This document shows positions 33,258-45,565 of a DNA stretch of 64,000 nt, piece by piece. The notes under the pieces were generated by a model. The model was not told where the DNA came from. It worked only from the letters and a program-made list of their open reading frames with translations, and did no database searches. How positions within the stretch are numbered: the first letter of the stretch is position 1; every line of letters begins with the position of its first letter. The translations under genes and the position numbers were made by a program. Source of the DNA: Triglochin maritima (Eukaryota > Streptophyta > Magnoliopsida > Alismatales > Juncaginaceae); the NCBI GenBank assembly GCA_963682175.1, contig OY821791.1:17202542-17266541 (forward strand), in the 5' to 3' direction.

Positions 33258-35009
33258 TGCACATGTAACTAATCTCTGTTGTATTTGGTTTGAACAAATA
33301 ACACAAAGGTAATAATTTGTTTTGGTTTGGATTTGTGTTAACGAGAAGTTCAGACTTAACTTAGCCAACAAGAATTTTGAGAGAATGTGTTGAGAAATTG
33401 AAGTTTTGTATCATATTTCCAACGTGGTGGAGAAAAACTTTTTGGATTTTGCATGTTACTTTTATTTATGCTTCCATAGATTTGGATTCTAAAAATAATT
33501 GTAAAAACAGATTGAATACATAGATTATAGGTGGGAAAATTGTAGGTTTGTGCATTGTCTATTTTTGGTGTTTTGCCTGAATTTTGTTCCATTTGGATTG
33601 CATGATTCATTACTTGATTTTTTGGGGTGAAATTTAGCTTTGACCATAGAAAGATATTTCAAAATGAAAGAAAAAAATCATTGAATCGTCTGAAACAATA
33701 TTATTTGATGAAGTGAAAGAAAAAGAGTCAAATAGTTGTGTGAACCAAAATCCAGATGAGTATCATTTGAAAGGGAATGTTGTAATCAAGCTTTATATAT
33801 TAATATATTTTTGTTGAATTTTATGATTATGTATTCTGAGTTAAAGTTCATATTTCGAGACCCATTTTGAAAATTCATGGGTCCGCCACTGCATAAAACA
33901 CCTAATATTTATTTTCTACACGACGATTTGCTTCATAGGCAATTTTCATGGATATAATCATGAATTTTAAAAAACTTATATAGATCATAATCATGACTTT
34001 TAAAGTAATTTATATAGATGTATATTATATATATATATATTATAGGATTTTTTTTCAAAATTTTAGGAGGGGCAATTGACCCCTCTTCGCAACGTTGGTC
34101 CACCCCTGTGTATGCATGTACATGTGTATGTGTCACAAGTTTATGGGTAATGAGTCCATTTTACACTCATCCTTTATGAACTTACAGTAAAAGACAAGGT
34201 CATCATTTACCCCAAAAAAACATCAATATATACGTCACATCATATCTGAAACGAATTCATTCGTTGCTTGCCTCGGCAATAATGGTTATGTCAAGAGCAA
34301 ATTCAGGGAAGGGTATGATGCTTGTGTTCAAAACGTCAAGCTTGAGCATCTCCATATTTTCCAAAATCTTAGCAAGTATATATGCCTTCACACCTTTGGT
34401 AGTGGATCCTTATAAGCATTGTCTTGTTAGAGGCCTTCACTTAGATCTCTGGGAGTATTGATTCGTGAGACAAGACCTTTTCCACGAAGCTCATGTTGGA
34501 CGAAATAGACGAGGAGGTTGTACGTTTGATGATCATCTACAATGAGTTGGGATTTCTTTACGAGCACAGAAGATACAACAGTCTTGCTCATGTTTTGTTC
34601 TTCTAGTTTCTTCACTCTGTCTTGGAGTTGCTTCATGTACTTGGTTGCAGCCTCTAGCACCGATGCCTTGTCCGTCTTCAAGAATAAAGCAGTTACTTAC
34701 TTGTTAACTTGGAGTTGTGTATATTTTAGAGTTAATATTAAACAAAAATATTGCATCATGGATAACTTAAACATGTCTAAAATGCAAAACTCAGGGGACC
34801 TCAAACATTAGGGCTAATGGAACTATTACTTCCGTGCAAACGACAATGCAACCAACAGAGATTAGCTAAGTTAGTAATCAGTTAGTAATCTTTGACTAGC
34901 CATGGCCAATGATCAATTCCCACAGCACGTGTTTCATGTTTTAGATTTAACTAAAAAATATGTAATATTTATAATAAATTATTTTCCCTTGTAACGTTAG
35001 TGAATATGT

Positions 35010-35192
35010 TAGTCGTGGAATTATAAAATGTTATTTTTCTTGTTTCCTTTTCATTACTGTTTAATTGTAGCTGCAGTTTTATGTCACGTATATATTCACT
35101 ATAATAGTCGTGGAATTATAAAATGTTATTTCACTTGTTTTCTTTTCGTTACTATATAATTGTGACAGCATATTTATGTCACGTATATATCT
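35010..35192. repeat. Tandem duplication of about 95 bp
   Basis: TAGTCGTGGAATTATAAAATG...TTTATGTCACGTATATAT occurs twice, starting near 35010 and 35105, inside the bHLH intron. Confidence 0.85.
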
Positions 35193-35274
35193 GGAGCTTG
35201 GTGGATCGCTTTACCTTTTTATTTTTCAACTTCACAGAATCTAAGCTTTCATAAAAGTATTAAAATCAAAATAA

Positions 35275-35789
35275 GGGTAAATTACAATTTGCCTCTTTCA
35301 AAAATAGCTAAGTAACGTTCCGCACCTTGAACCTTATAAGTCATTTTCACCGTCCTTAAACTTTGATTATGTAACACTTTCAACCCTCTAAATCATAAAA
35401 TTGTTATTTTCAACTCATTATTGTTATTGTTTATTTTATGTCTTGTTTTTCAAATATACTCCTAATTGATGGCTATGGTAAAATTCGGAGGACTAGAGGT
35501 CAATTTTTGTTTCAACTTAAAAGGTCGAATCTTGTACCAAATGTACTCAAACTCGAACAAAATTTAACTTCTGATTTGATTCAAACTTGACCATAAAGAT
35601 AAATTAGGAGAACATTTGAAAAATAACATCATACGAAAAATAAATTTAATAATAATAACTTTAGGATGGAGAGGTGGTCAATGTGTCACTAATCAAAATT
35701 TAAGTAGTGTGAGTACAACGTTTTGAAGTTCAGAAAGTCAAAGTCGCGTGCTACTTACCCATACATGAGGGGGCAATTATAATTTACCC
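35275..35789. mobile_element. MITE with GGGTAAATTA terminal inverted repeats
   Basis: 515 bp starting GGGTAAATTACAATTTGCC and ending with the complement of GGGTAAATTATAATTGCC, the ends of a common plant MITE class. It lies in the bHLH intron. The possible 9-bp duplication (TCAAAATAA / AAACAATAA) is too diverged to trust. Confidence 0.7.
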
Positions 35790-36707
35790 AAACAATAATC
35801 ACATTCAACGTGGAATGAAAGAGAAAATTGTATTATCTCGAAATTTGTCATAAATGATATATGAAAACACACCTAATTAAAACTTCCCAACTGGTATCTT
35901 AAGATGTGAAATGACTATTATCTTAGGCTGTGTATACACCAAAACGTAAAATTAGAAAATATTGATGGTAGCTAAAAAATCGAGAACATTAGGGGCGAAG
36001 TGTGATCATGAAACTTTAGATCTAAAGAGCGATGGTTATGCATTGGTCTCTAGCTCCTTATCAAAAACTAAAAAAATATGATAATATAAATTGAAGAAGT
36101 AATTAATTACACACACTTATGTCCATAGTTAGATAAGGCATAGAAGTTGGGTTACGAGAGTGTGTTGACCATATATTGAAGTTCGATCTATACGGAGTTG
36201 AAAAATCCTTTAAAAAAACAACAATAGGACGCAAAAAATGTCCACCAAAAATATTCCACAAAACATGTAAGTTATAATGTCCAAACACAAGTACCTTATC
36301 AAGACCGGGAACAATTGCAGAGAGTGCAATTAACCTTCTTTTCCTCTTACCAATTACATGATCTTTTGCAAGCTGAGGTGATACTTTGGTTTTATTAGCC
36401 ATTTTTCTTCTAAAATCTCCTGGTGACACATTTCGAATCCCTCCTGACAAATCATCATCTTAAATTTTAAAAGAAAGAATTCTATCAAACATGTCCAGAG
36501 CTTTGTCGTCTGAACAAAGGGCACTTTAGATGTCGTCGCGATAGTAATTAGTAAACCCGATGTCATATAAGGTTTCATTGAAAGGAACTACCTCAACTAA
36601 GGCTTGATAGGAGTGGTCCCCTGGAGCATACGATGTGGAACCAGGTTACCAGAATACTGGTTCATCAACAAGTTCGTGTCTTCCGATTCCTGTGGCTATT
36701 TCCAGTA

Positions 36708-38637
36708 CCGTAATTTTTTTATCTAATAATAATTTTGTTTTTCGAAATTTAAGAAAAAAATAAAACAATTTCGAAATCTACTCGGATTGCGGGGGTGAAA
36801 CGCCATCCGTCCCACTTAATTTTTTTTTAAAATTCCACACATCGCATTACACACCAGCGATCCGTGGAATTTTTTTAAATTTTTTTTTTCCACAGATCGC
36901 GGGCCGCGGAATTTTTTTTTAAAATTATTTTCTTTTCTGTTTTCTGTTTCAGTTTTATTTTTTTATTTCTGTTTTTCATTTTTATTGTAATTATTTGTAA
37001 TCTTTTTTTAAATCTTTTTTTTCAAAATATGTTTTCTAATTTATATTATTTAAAAAAATTTATTTTTTAATTTTTTCAAGAATCGACCTCCAAATCACGT
37101 CAGGTCGTATTGAAATGATAGTTTATTTTATACAATAAAAAAACAAAATTTCTTAGCGAGAATAATAAATTATTTACAACTGACTATTAAACAAACGTTA
37201 AAACTAATTAAAACAAAAAATCGATAACGTTGTCAAAAATTCGTAAGGTGTACACACATTACAAACATTTTTGGAATTCTATACATCAATAATTAAAAAC
37301 ACAATTAATTATTTTTTAAAATAATAACAATTACAAAACATATTTTGAAAACAAATATAATAAAAAACATAGTTAAAACAATACAACTAAAATCCGTGAC
37401 TTTTTTATTTTATTGTTTTTTATTTTATGTTTTGTTTTTTTAAAATCATTTTAACTATGTTTTATATATATATTTCAAAATATGTTTTCTAATTTTTATA
37501 AATTCTTAAAAAATTAATTTTGTTTTTAATTGTTTAACTCTATCGACCTCCAAAAATGTTTGTAATAAGTGTACACCTTACGGATTTTTGACAACTTCAC
37601 CAATTTTTGTTTTACTTAATTTTAGTGTTTGTTTAATATGTAGTTGTAAATAATTTATTATTCTGCATAAGAAATTTTATTTTTTTATTGTATAAAATAA
37701 CATAACTTTTCAATCCGCTCTCTTATCCACATGATTTGGAGGTAGATTTTGGAAAATATTTCAAAAATATTTTCAAAAAACTTAAAAATAATAACAATTC
37801 GAAGACTTATTTTCAAAAACAAATATATTAAAAAATAGATTAAAAATAAATTTTAAAATATAAAAAACAGAAATCAAAAACAATAAAAGAAAATAAAAAA
37901 AAGTCACGGATTTTAGTTGTAGTATTTTATGTTTTGATTTTTTTAATTATTTTTAATTTGTTTTTTAATTGATTTGTTTTCAAAATATGTTTGGTAATTG
38001 TTATTATTTTTTTAATTTTGTTTTTAATTATTTGCTGTATCGACCTCTAAAAATGTTTGTAACGTGTGTACACCTTACAAATTGTTGACAACGTTACCAA
38101 TTTTTTGTTTTAATTAGTTTTAGTGTTTGTTTAATGTTCAGTTGTAAATAATTTATTATTCTGGCTAAGAAATTTTGTTTTCTTATTATATAAAATAACT
38201 GAACATTTCAATACGCCCCGTTATCGACGTGATTTGGATGTCGATTCTTGAAAAAATGAAAAACAAATTTTGAAATTTTTAAAAAATAATATTAATTAGG
38301 AAACAAGATTTGAAAAAAAAGATTTAAAAAAAGATTACAAATAATTAAAATTAAAAAGAAAAACAGAAAACATAGAAAAATAAAACTAAAACATAAAAAA
38401 ATTATTTTTAAAAAAAATCCACGGTTCGGCGGTTCACAACCGCGATCCGTGAAATTTTCTTCTAATTTTTTTATTTTAAAATTTTCATGGATTGCGGGTG
38501 TGAACCGCGATCCGTGGAAAAAAAGTTTAAAAAAATTTCACGGATCGATGGTGTGAACCGCGATCTGACTACTTTTTGGGAAAAAAAATCCTAGATTTCA
38601 AAATTTTAATTTTTTTTATTATATAAAAAAATTACGG
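36708..38637. mobile_element. Foldback MULE-type element, TSD TTTCCAGTA
   Basis: 1930 bp with CCGTAATTTTTTTAT termini in inverted orientation and a perfect 9-bp duplication TTTCCAGTA (36699-36707 and 38638-38646). Both subterminal regions carry the palindromic motif CCACGGATCGCGG / CCGCGATCCGTGG several times (36780-36915 and 38420-38570). The centre holds three copies of a roughly 210-bp segment (37085-37280 inverted; 37535-37755; 38040-38255) around ATCGACCTCCAAA...TGTACACCTTAC. It encodes nothing. The 9-bp TSD points to mobilisation by a MULE transposase. Confidence 0.85.
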
Positions 38638-38646
38638 TTTCCAGTA

Positions 38647-39900
38647 TGGGTTAAGATAATATGAGCTTAAGTATGGCTCTAAGAAATATAGTCTTAAGAA
38701 CTTGTATTATTAAAAACGTAAATTGCAGTTTACCTTCTTTCCTTGGGTTACTTCGGTTGCACATTAATTGCATAGCCATAATTTCTCGTACTATACTTTT
38801 AATAAATGTTATGAGTGCTATGTGCAACCAAACCCAAGAACAAAAGGTGAATTGCAATTAACGCTTGTTAAAAAGGTGTCTCCATGAATTTAAAATATTA
38901 AAGTATATATTCACGTTATTTTCTTAAAATATAGATTTGAAGAAGAAGACAATATTTCCACTTTTTTAAATAAAAATGATCTACCGTCGTCAAATCTCAC
39001 ACTAATTCTCAAGTTCTTCTACGTAGACCATACGTGGAGGATAAAGAAAATCACATGTGATAGGAAAGAGAAAGTGTACACGAATGAGAAAAATTATGGA
39101 GTTGTTGGGTCATTCTACACCATAATTTTTTTATAGTTATCTGTCTTTTGCGATTCAACCCATTTGTTTGTTTCCAATTAGGAGTGTAAACGAGACGAGT
39201 CAAGTCGAGCGAAATTTGGAGTCAAAAGTATAATCTTATATTATTATCAAATCTAAAAAAATAATTATAAACGGAACAATAAAAAATTCGAGCCGAGCCT
39301 CATTTTTTTTCCGAGTTTGAGCGGCTCGTTTACCAAACCAAATCAGAAGATTTTTTTGATTTTCATCAAAATCCTTCATTTTCAAGTTAAACTACAGTCG
39401 AACGTTTTTCAAGTCGAGTTCGAGCCAAGCTAATGAGTTGAACCAAAGTTTGCAGCCATATTTCCAATTACAGGTCTTTCTCAATTCTTTGTTTTAATCT
39501 CATATTTTGAGAATCACAAAACATTTTTGAGAGATGTAAATATAAATTTGGAATTTTCTCGTTGAGCCGGTTTGGTTGAGTAATATATTTGTTATGTTCT
39601 AAGTAATTTTTGTGATCGTCATTTTTCTTTAATTCGTTATTAGTGAACACAATTTTAATTTAATGATGATGACTTTCTGATTTGTGTTACGGATCTTCTA
39701 CATATAATTAATGACCTTTTGATTTATAAGCTTACACGTGGACCTTGTAAATCGATAACACAATCCTATACATTTATACGAGGGACTTGTAAATTAAAAA
39801 TACGACTTTTATATCGTTAAAATAGACATTGTAAATTGACAAACTCTCCCCCTCTTACTTTTACATTAGCACATTTTAAATCAAAGTTTTCATCAAGTCA
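38647..39900. other. AT-rich intergenic DNA, no gene seen
   Basis: No coding frame with recognisable motifs. 39180-39440 contains GAGCCGAGCC/GGCTCGTTTACC/CGAGTTCGAGCC words common in plant intergenic repeats. Confidence 0.55.
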
Positions 39901-41740
39901 CTTATGATATTTAGTTTATAGAGTTGTTTCACCACGTGAGCATGTAGTCCATTCTTTAATGGACAATGACCTATTGGTCAAACACTCGGACCATGTGATT
40001 ATTGATTAATACTTTGTGGTTTGTACCATTTCTTATGCAGCTCTTGTGCACATTTTAAGTTTCCACATCACATTTATATGTCAATTTTGAGATTATACAT
40101 GAGTCACCTATGTTACTTAGATTCTAGTATCATTTGATCTGAGTATTGGTTTTTAGAAGCATAGATTGGGCTTAAGTGTTGTGATTCTTCGTCAAGTCAC
40201 GCATACTAACCGGTTATAGTATCATTTGACTCGAGTATTAGTTGAAAGGACCATGGATTTGACAATGATGTTATGATTCTTTGTTGGGTCACTTAGGTTA
40301 ATTGAGTTTTACAATCGTTTCACCACACGAGCATTAAATACATTCGTTAAGAGATGATGACTTATTTGTTGGACACGAAGACAATGTGACTATTGATAAA
40401 TACCTTATGTTTATAACTTTACAAGCATGGAATTCATTTGTTAATTAGAGATGATGACCTTTTCATTGAAAATCCAAACCGTGTGGGTGTTGGTCGATAC
40501 TTTGAGGTTTAGGGGTGTTTGTGGACTTGGAAACATGGGTAAAATAAAATAATTTCCCTTTGACAAGAACTTTTCATGGTGTTCGTGTTAGTCTTGATAT
40601 TTTACATCTACCAACAAGAATATACTGAAATATTTTTCCTCAGTTTCTCATACCCCCACAGGAAACCAACAGAAAATGCAAAAAAGTTGTAAAAAAGGTA
40701 TATGTCTATCAAACTTATTTAATAATTATTTTTATTACATAAAACTTAACTACAAAAAAATTTAAATTGTATTTTAAAAATTAAACAATATGATTATCTT
40801 AAAGAATTATGACAATATGTTACAAAATTATACCATAAACTAGATAATAAAGATTAGGAATACATCTCGAACTTCGTATTGTCTTGTTAAAATAAAAGTC
40901 TAAAATAAAATATTATTCAAAATTTAATTTAATATATTGTTTAAAAGTGCATGACTACAATAATCTTATAATTAATTAATTTACTCTTCAACAAAATGTA
41001 TATGTATATAATATATAATTCACACATCATATTTTGTGTTAGATTAAACTATATGTCTAATGCCTATTTAAATCTTAACGTACAACATACTTTTTACAAT
41101 AAAATTATACATTTATATATACAAACATTTACAAATAATATCAATTTTCGGAAGTAACAATAATGAATTTAGTTTTTTATTTTCCAATGGATTCCAATGA
41201 GTTGCGAATCTTAGTCAAATGGAAAGTAATTTACTCTAATTTCTATTTTTGTTGTTTTCCCTTTGATCACATAATCTATTTTCCAAAGGTTTTCTGCGCA
41301 CAAACAACCCCTTAGATCTTTTCATATGTACTTCTTGTGCACACCTTAAGTTATAACATGGTATTAACACATCGATTTGAGATTCTTCGTGCGATAACTT
41401 ATGCTACTTGGGTTCTAGTATATTTTGATTAGAGTATTAGTTTTTAGGAGCATAAAATTAGTGAAGGTGGTTATGATTTTTCGTTGAGTCACGTATGCTA
41501 ATTGGGTTCTAGTATCATTTGACTTATATATTACTTGAAAGGAGTATGAATTTGACGATAATATTATGATTCTTCGTCGGGTTAATTATACTAATTGTGT
41601 TCTAAAATCGTTTCACCACATGAGCATGAAGTCCATTCATTAAGGGATGATGACCTATTCATTGGACACCCAGATCATGTGCTATTGGTCAATACTGTCT
41701 AGTTCGGTATGAAGTTCTTGTGCACACTTATGTAGATAAA
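39900..41740 (+). repeat. Degenerate direct repeats of about 400 bp (two main copies)
   Basis: A segment at about 39925-40330 (GTTTCACCACGTGAGCATG, GGACAATGACCTATTGG, CTTGTGCACA, TAGTATCATTTGA) recurs at about 41325-41730, with a partial third copy at 40310-40420. Similarity is patchy. The origin is unknown; between the copies is AT-rich DNA without genes. Confidence 0.6.
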
Positions 41741-42949
41741 TGACAAAAAAAGTGATCGAAATATAACAAAAGTACTACCCAAATAGACTGGTTTGATCAG
41801 AGGAATCTAAATCTCTAGGCTTATATTTTGAGAAACTTTTTGGGGATCTCTAAATACTTGATTTTAAAAAAATAAGGTGAAAAGATGTAACATATTAAGG
41901 ACAGATGGGCGGAACTGCAAAGAAACTTTGACAACAATATGAAACCAAGATTGTATATTGGAGAATGATCTGAAATATCAATAAACTTCTTTCTCCAACG
42001 GATATGCCACGTAGGATAGCGTGCTTTTGGAAATCGAGCATCAACCTCTCGCGGTCCTTTTCAAAAACCAATTCAACTTTTTACTCCTAAAACTTACACT
42101 TTTTATTAAGAAATATACATTCCTTTTATCTCAGCTCTAATCCCCTCCTCTGTCTTTCGCTACTTAGCTACTCCTATCTCTCTTTTATTGTCCATGGTAT
42201 ATGCCTATGGTCACACTAATCACTATAGGAACCTTACGTAGGATGGATATAAAGTTGGTTTGGTTTAGGTATGGGGTTTATTAAACTCAAATCAAACCAA
42301 CTTTCAGTAAAATAATATATAAACCAAACATAAGCCAAATTATTTTCATTTATATCAGTTTAAACTTTGGTTTGCATTTGATCGATATCATTATTTGTTC
42401 ATCAGTTTGTAAATGCAAAAACAAATACAATAAAAATAACTAAACAATCGTAACAATTAATAGAAATGCAATTATAATACTACACAGAGAGTTACAAATT
42501 TAATGATAGTGTTAGATAATATGTTGATTTCTCACACTAAGTCCATGTATTAAGCCTTCTGATTTCCAACATGAGAAGACAACACGACACAAACACAACA
42601 GAAAATGGTGTTACGACTTAGACACGACACGAGACCTTTTATATGGTTAGAATGTTTTATTATGATGACATGTGAAGATACGAACATAAAATAATTGGTA
42701 CACAATTTAATATGAACACGACATGATTATACGATATGTTGATTTTTACTTGATAATGGGTCAATTAAAATATTATTTAAAAAGAAATTTTTTATTATTA
42801 TAACATGTCATTTAACTATTTTCAATCTAAATTAATTGATTTTTCTCAAATTGTATTTACACAATAATACGAAATCCTGACATGAGTTCAGAAAAGTTTG
42901 ATGTGATAATACACGAACCCGACACGATTAACAAATCTACCATGTATGA
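41741..42949. other. Intergenic DNA, no gene seen
   Basis: Contains GGTTTGGTTTAGG/AACCAAACATAAGCC stretches (42255-42370) and ACACGACACGA-type words (42570-42740), both common relics in plant intergenic DNA. No supported gene. Confidence 0.55.
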
Positions 42950-43055
42950 TAGAAATTGGGAACTACTAAACGTCGCCCCAAAACTACTTAAATCGCCCCT
43001 TGAAATTACCAAATTGCCCTTAACAATATATTTAATACCCAAATTGTCCCGTGTC

Positions 43056-43062
43056 TATAAAT
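43056..43062 (+). promoter_or_regulatory. TATA box of MULE-B transposase gene, copy 2
   Basis: TATAAAT 52 bp before the ATG at 43114, inside the TIR-proximal segment, as in copy 1. Confidence 0.65.
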
Positions 43063-43143
43063 TAAGCCTACGGTCTTGTATATTCATAATTTATCAGTAA
43101 AAACACTACGAAAATGTCTGACGAGGGTGATGCATCCGGTGAG

Positions 43144-43466
43144 GTAAGCCTGGCGCGGGGCAAATTTTGGGCCGAGCGTCTGCATTAGACGCCTCCCCCA
43201 AGGTGAGGGCGTCTGCGTAGGACATCCTCCCCTTGGCCTAGGCGTCTAACGCAGACGCCTACGCAATGGGAGAGGCGTCTTATGTAGACGTCCTCCCCTT
43301 GGGTAAGGCGTCTGTAGTAGACGCCCTTCACTTCGGTCAGGCGTCCTACGCAGACGCCTCACCCTTGGGTAGGGCGTTTAATTCAGACGCCCCCCCATGG
43401 GGTAGGCGTTTAATACAGACGCCCGAATTTTTTTTGATTTTTTTAATTTCGATTTTATTTTTGTAG
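43144..43466 (+). repeat. Intron 1 of MULE-B transposase copy 2, GGCGTCT/AGACGCC array
   Basis: 323 bp. About 43175-43425 alternates AGGCGTCT and AGACGCC cores with CCTCCCCTTGGG-type spacers. Spurious frames cross it. Confidence 0.87.
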
Positions 43467-45461
43467 GTTCCGTTGGAAGATTTCGGTGGTGATGGAGTGG
43501 ATTGCAGTGAGTTATTTCAAACTACACAAATCTTTGCAACAATGGATGAAGCAAGTAAATGAGCCAAACAAGTAGCTATCGGAGCTGGGTTTTTTTTGGT
43601 CGTGTCGTCGTACAAAACAAGATCAGATAGTCTGATGGATTGTTATTTGAGATGCGACCGGCGAAATCAAATGGAGTCTCGGGATATGGATACTGCACTT
43701 CGAAGAAACACAAAAAGAAAGGGTTGCGGTTGCCATTTCTTAATAAAAGTGGTGGAGCGACGAGATCGTGATGGATGGGTTGTGGTTTTTAATAGTGCTC
43801 ACGGACATCACAACCACAGACTGGCAATTTATCCAGAGGGTCATTGTCAAATTAGTGGTCTAAGTTATGGGGCGAAGAAGATTGTTCGTGATATGACTGA
43901 GGCGCAAGCAAAACCACGGAACATCTTGAAGGCAGTAAAAGAAAAATTCCCGAAGGACAATCCAAATCAAAGGCATATTTATAATTTCAGAGATTACATG
44001 AGGATGACAAAATCTGAAGACCGGAATCCCGTCCAGCAGTTTCTCTATCAAGCAGTGCAGTGTGAGTACTTACATTGGATTATGGCGGATCCAGAAACTG
44101 ATGTCGTCACTCACGCTTTTTTGGCACATCCGACCTCAGTCCACTTGTTGCGGACATATCCTTTCGTTATCTGCATGGATTCGACTTACAAGACGAACAA
44201 GTATAAGATGCCTTTGTTCGAAATGATTGGGGTCACACCAACAAACATGAATTTCCTTATTGGATATGCGATTTTGATGGATGAAACTTACTCCAGTTAT
44301 CTGTGGGTGATGGAGAAGTTGCGAGATCTGTTATTGGGGACTGTCAGCCCGACTGCAATAATAACAGACCGGGAGTTAGGCCTTATGCGACCAGTGAGAG
44401 AGGTATTTCCTGACTCTGCTCATTTACTCTGCACATGGCACATCAACAAAGACGTATTGAACTACGCATACCACGTATTCGGCAAAAATAAGCAGATGGC
44501 AGAGACTTTGAGGCGTGGAAGATGGAGGAAAATCATGCTTTCTACTTCAGAAGCCGAGTATGATAGAGCTGTGTATGCTCTAAAAGATTTGTATAGATCG
44601 TGGCCGGCTATCACGGAGTATCTGGACACCACGTGGTTGGTGCATAAAGAAAAGTTTGTGCTGAATTGGACGAACAAAGTCCTTCATTTTGGGAACACCA
44701 CGAATTGTAGGGTCGAAAGTGCTCATTCGGCTCTAAAAGAGTGGATTTCTACATCGACTGCAGCTCTGGACACTCTTTTCGAGCGCGTCAACGCGGCTAT
44801 TGAAATGCAGCTGACGAATATTCGAAACTCTCTTGAAGACTCGAGACGGCGAAATTTGACTAATTTCGGACATGCTCTATATCGTCACATAAATGGTCGA
44901 GTTTCGCATCACTGCTTGCAATTGCTGAGTCAGGAGGTGAAAAGAATGCAACAGTTAGATGATGAAGTTGAATATCGTTATGAGTGCTCTTTTCTAACTT
45001 CTCATGGGATACCTTGCGCATGTACCATCCGCGGATGTCTTGAATCAGACAACGGAATTTACTTAGAGCAGATTCATTCGTTCTGGAGGACACTTGTCAT
45101 TGGGGAAGGAGCCGGGAACGCAGAGTTTGTGTCTCAGGCAGCTCAAGACGTCGAACATTTTCGCAGCCTGGTTGATGAGATTGCAGGAAGTGACCCCACC
45201 GTAATTCGATCTGCCTCTCGGGTTTTATTCGAGCAGCTACACCCCGAACACGCAAATTTGAGAGAGCCTGCAGAAAAAACAAAGCTACGAGGTCGACCAA
45301 GGGGAAAGTCGACACGACGGGACCCTAGTGCGTTTGAGTATGCAGAGCGAGGTAGTGGTCGATCTTCAGGTAGTGGGAGTAGAGGTCGTGGTCGTTCTTC
45401 CGGTAGTGGAAGCAAAGGTCGTGGTCGATCTTCTGGTTCTTCGTCTGTGAGGGAGGATCAG

Positions 45462-45565
45462 GTATACCATCCCTATATTTATTGTTATTATAATTTTGTT
45501 ATTTATTTCAGTAAATATGTATCTTTTGTTATTATATGTAACTGTATTTTTTGTTGATATTGTAG
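45462..45565 (+). other. Intron between transposase and OTU exons, copy 2
   Basis: 104 bp, GTATACC...ATTGTAG, matching copy 1 in length and sequence. It separates the transposase/linker from the OTU module, so the fusion runs across a splice junction. Confidence 0.75.

Larger units (their letters stand above)
31175..34108. mobile_element. hAT-type non-autonomous element holding a solo LTR, TSD TGTATGCA
   Basis: The left end CAGGAGAGGATCC pairs imperfectly with the right end CAGGGGTGGACC (reverse strand), a hAT-like terminus. The 8-bp duplication TGTATGCA is perfect (31167-31174 and 34109-34116), the hAT length. Without the F3 LTR it would be about 1.42 kb of AT-rich DNA with no transposase. 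GGGTCCGCCACTG at 33880-33892 resembles another hAT end, so there may be a second old element inside. Confidence 0.8.
34257..36480 (-). pseudogene. bHLH transcription factor pseudogene (bHLH18/25-like)
   Basis: Upstream exon, about 36480-36295: DDDLSGGIRN..., then the basic region and helix 1, KDHVIGKRKRR-LIALSAIVPGLDK, which lacks the few residues normally between the basic Arg cluster and the helix. Intron 36294-34676 (GTACTTG...CTTGAAG) lies at the position conserved in this family. The second exon (34675 down) gives TDKASVLEAATKYMKQLQDRVKKLEEQ (helix 2 and leucine-rich extension) and VKKSQLIVDD. After a TAA near 34434 and a frame change, the C-terminal ACT-like segment (LAKILENMEMLKL...NTSIIPF...LDITIIAEA) ends at TGA 34257-34259. 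These plant factors bind E-boxes. Deletions and stops argue that it is dead. It is the only host-type gene in the window. Confidence 0.82.

Noticed and set aside
34542..34811. Plus-strand protein opposite the bHLH exon
   Set aside because: The minus strand gives a recognisable helix-2/leucine-rich bHLH sequence; the + frame is its shadow.
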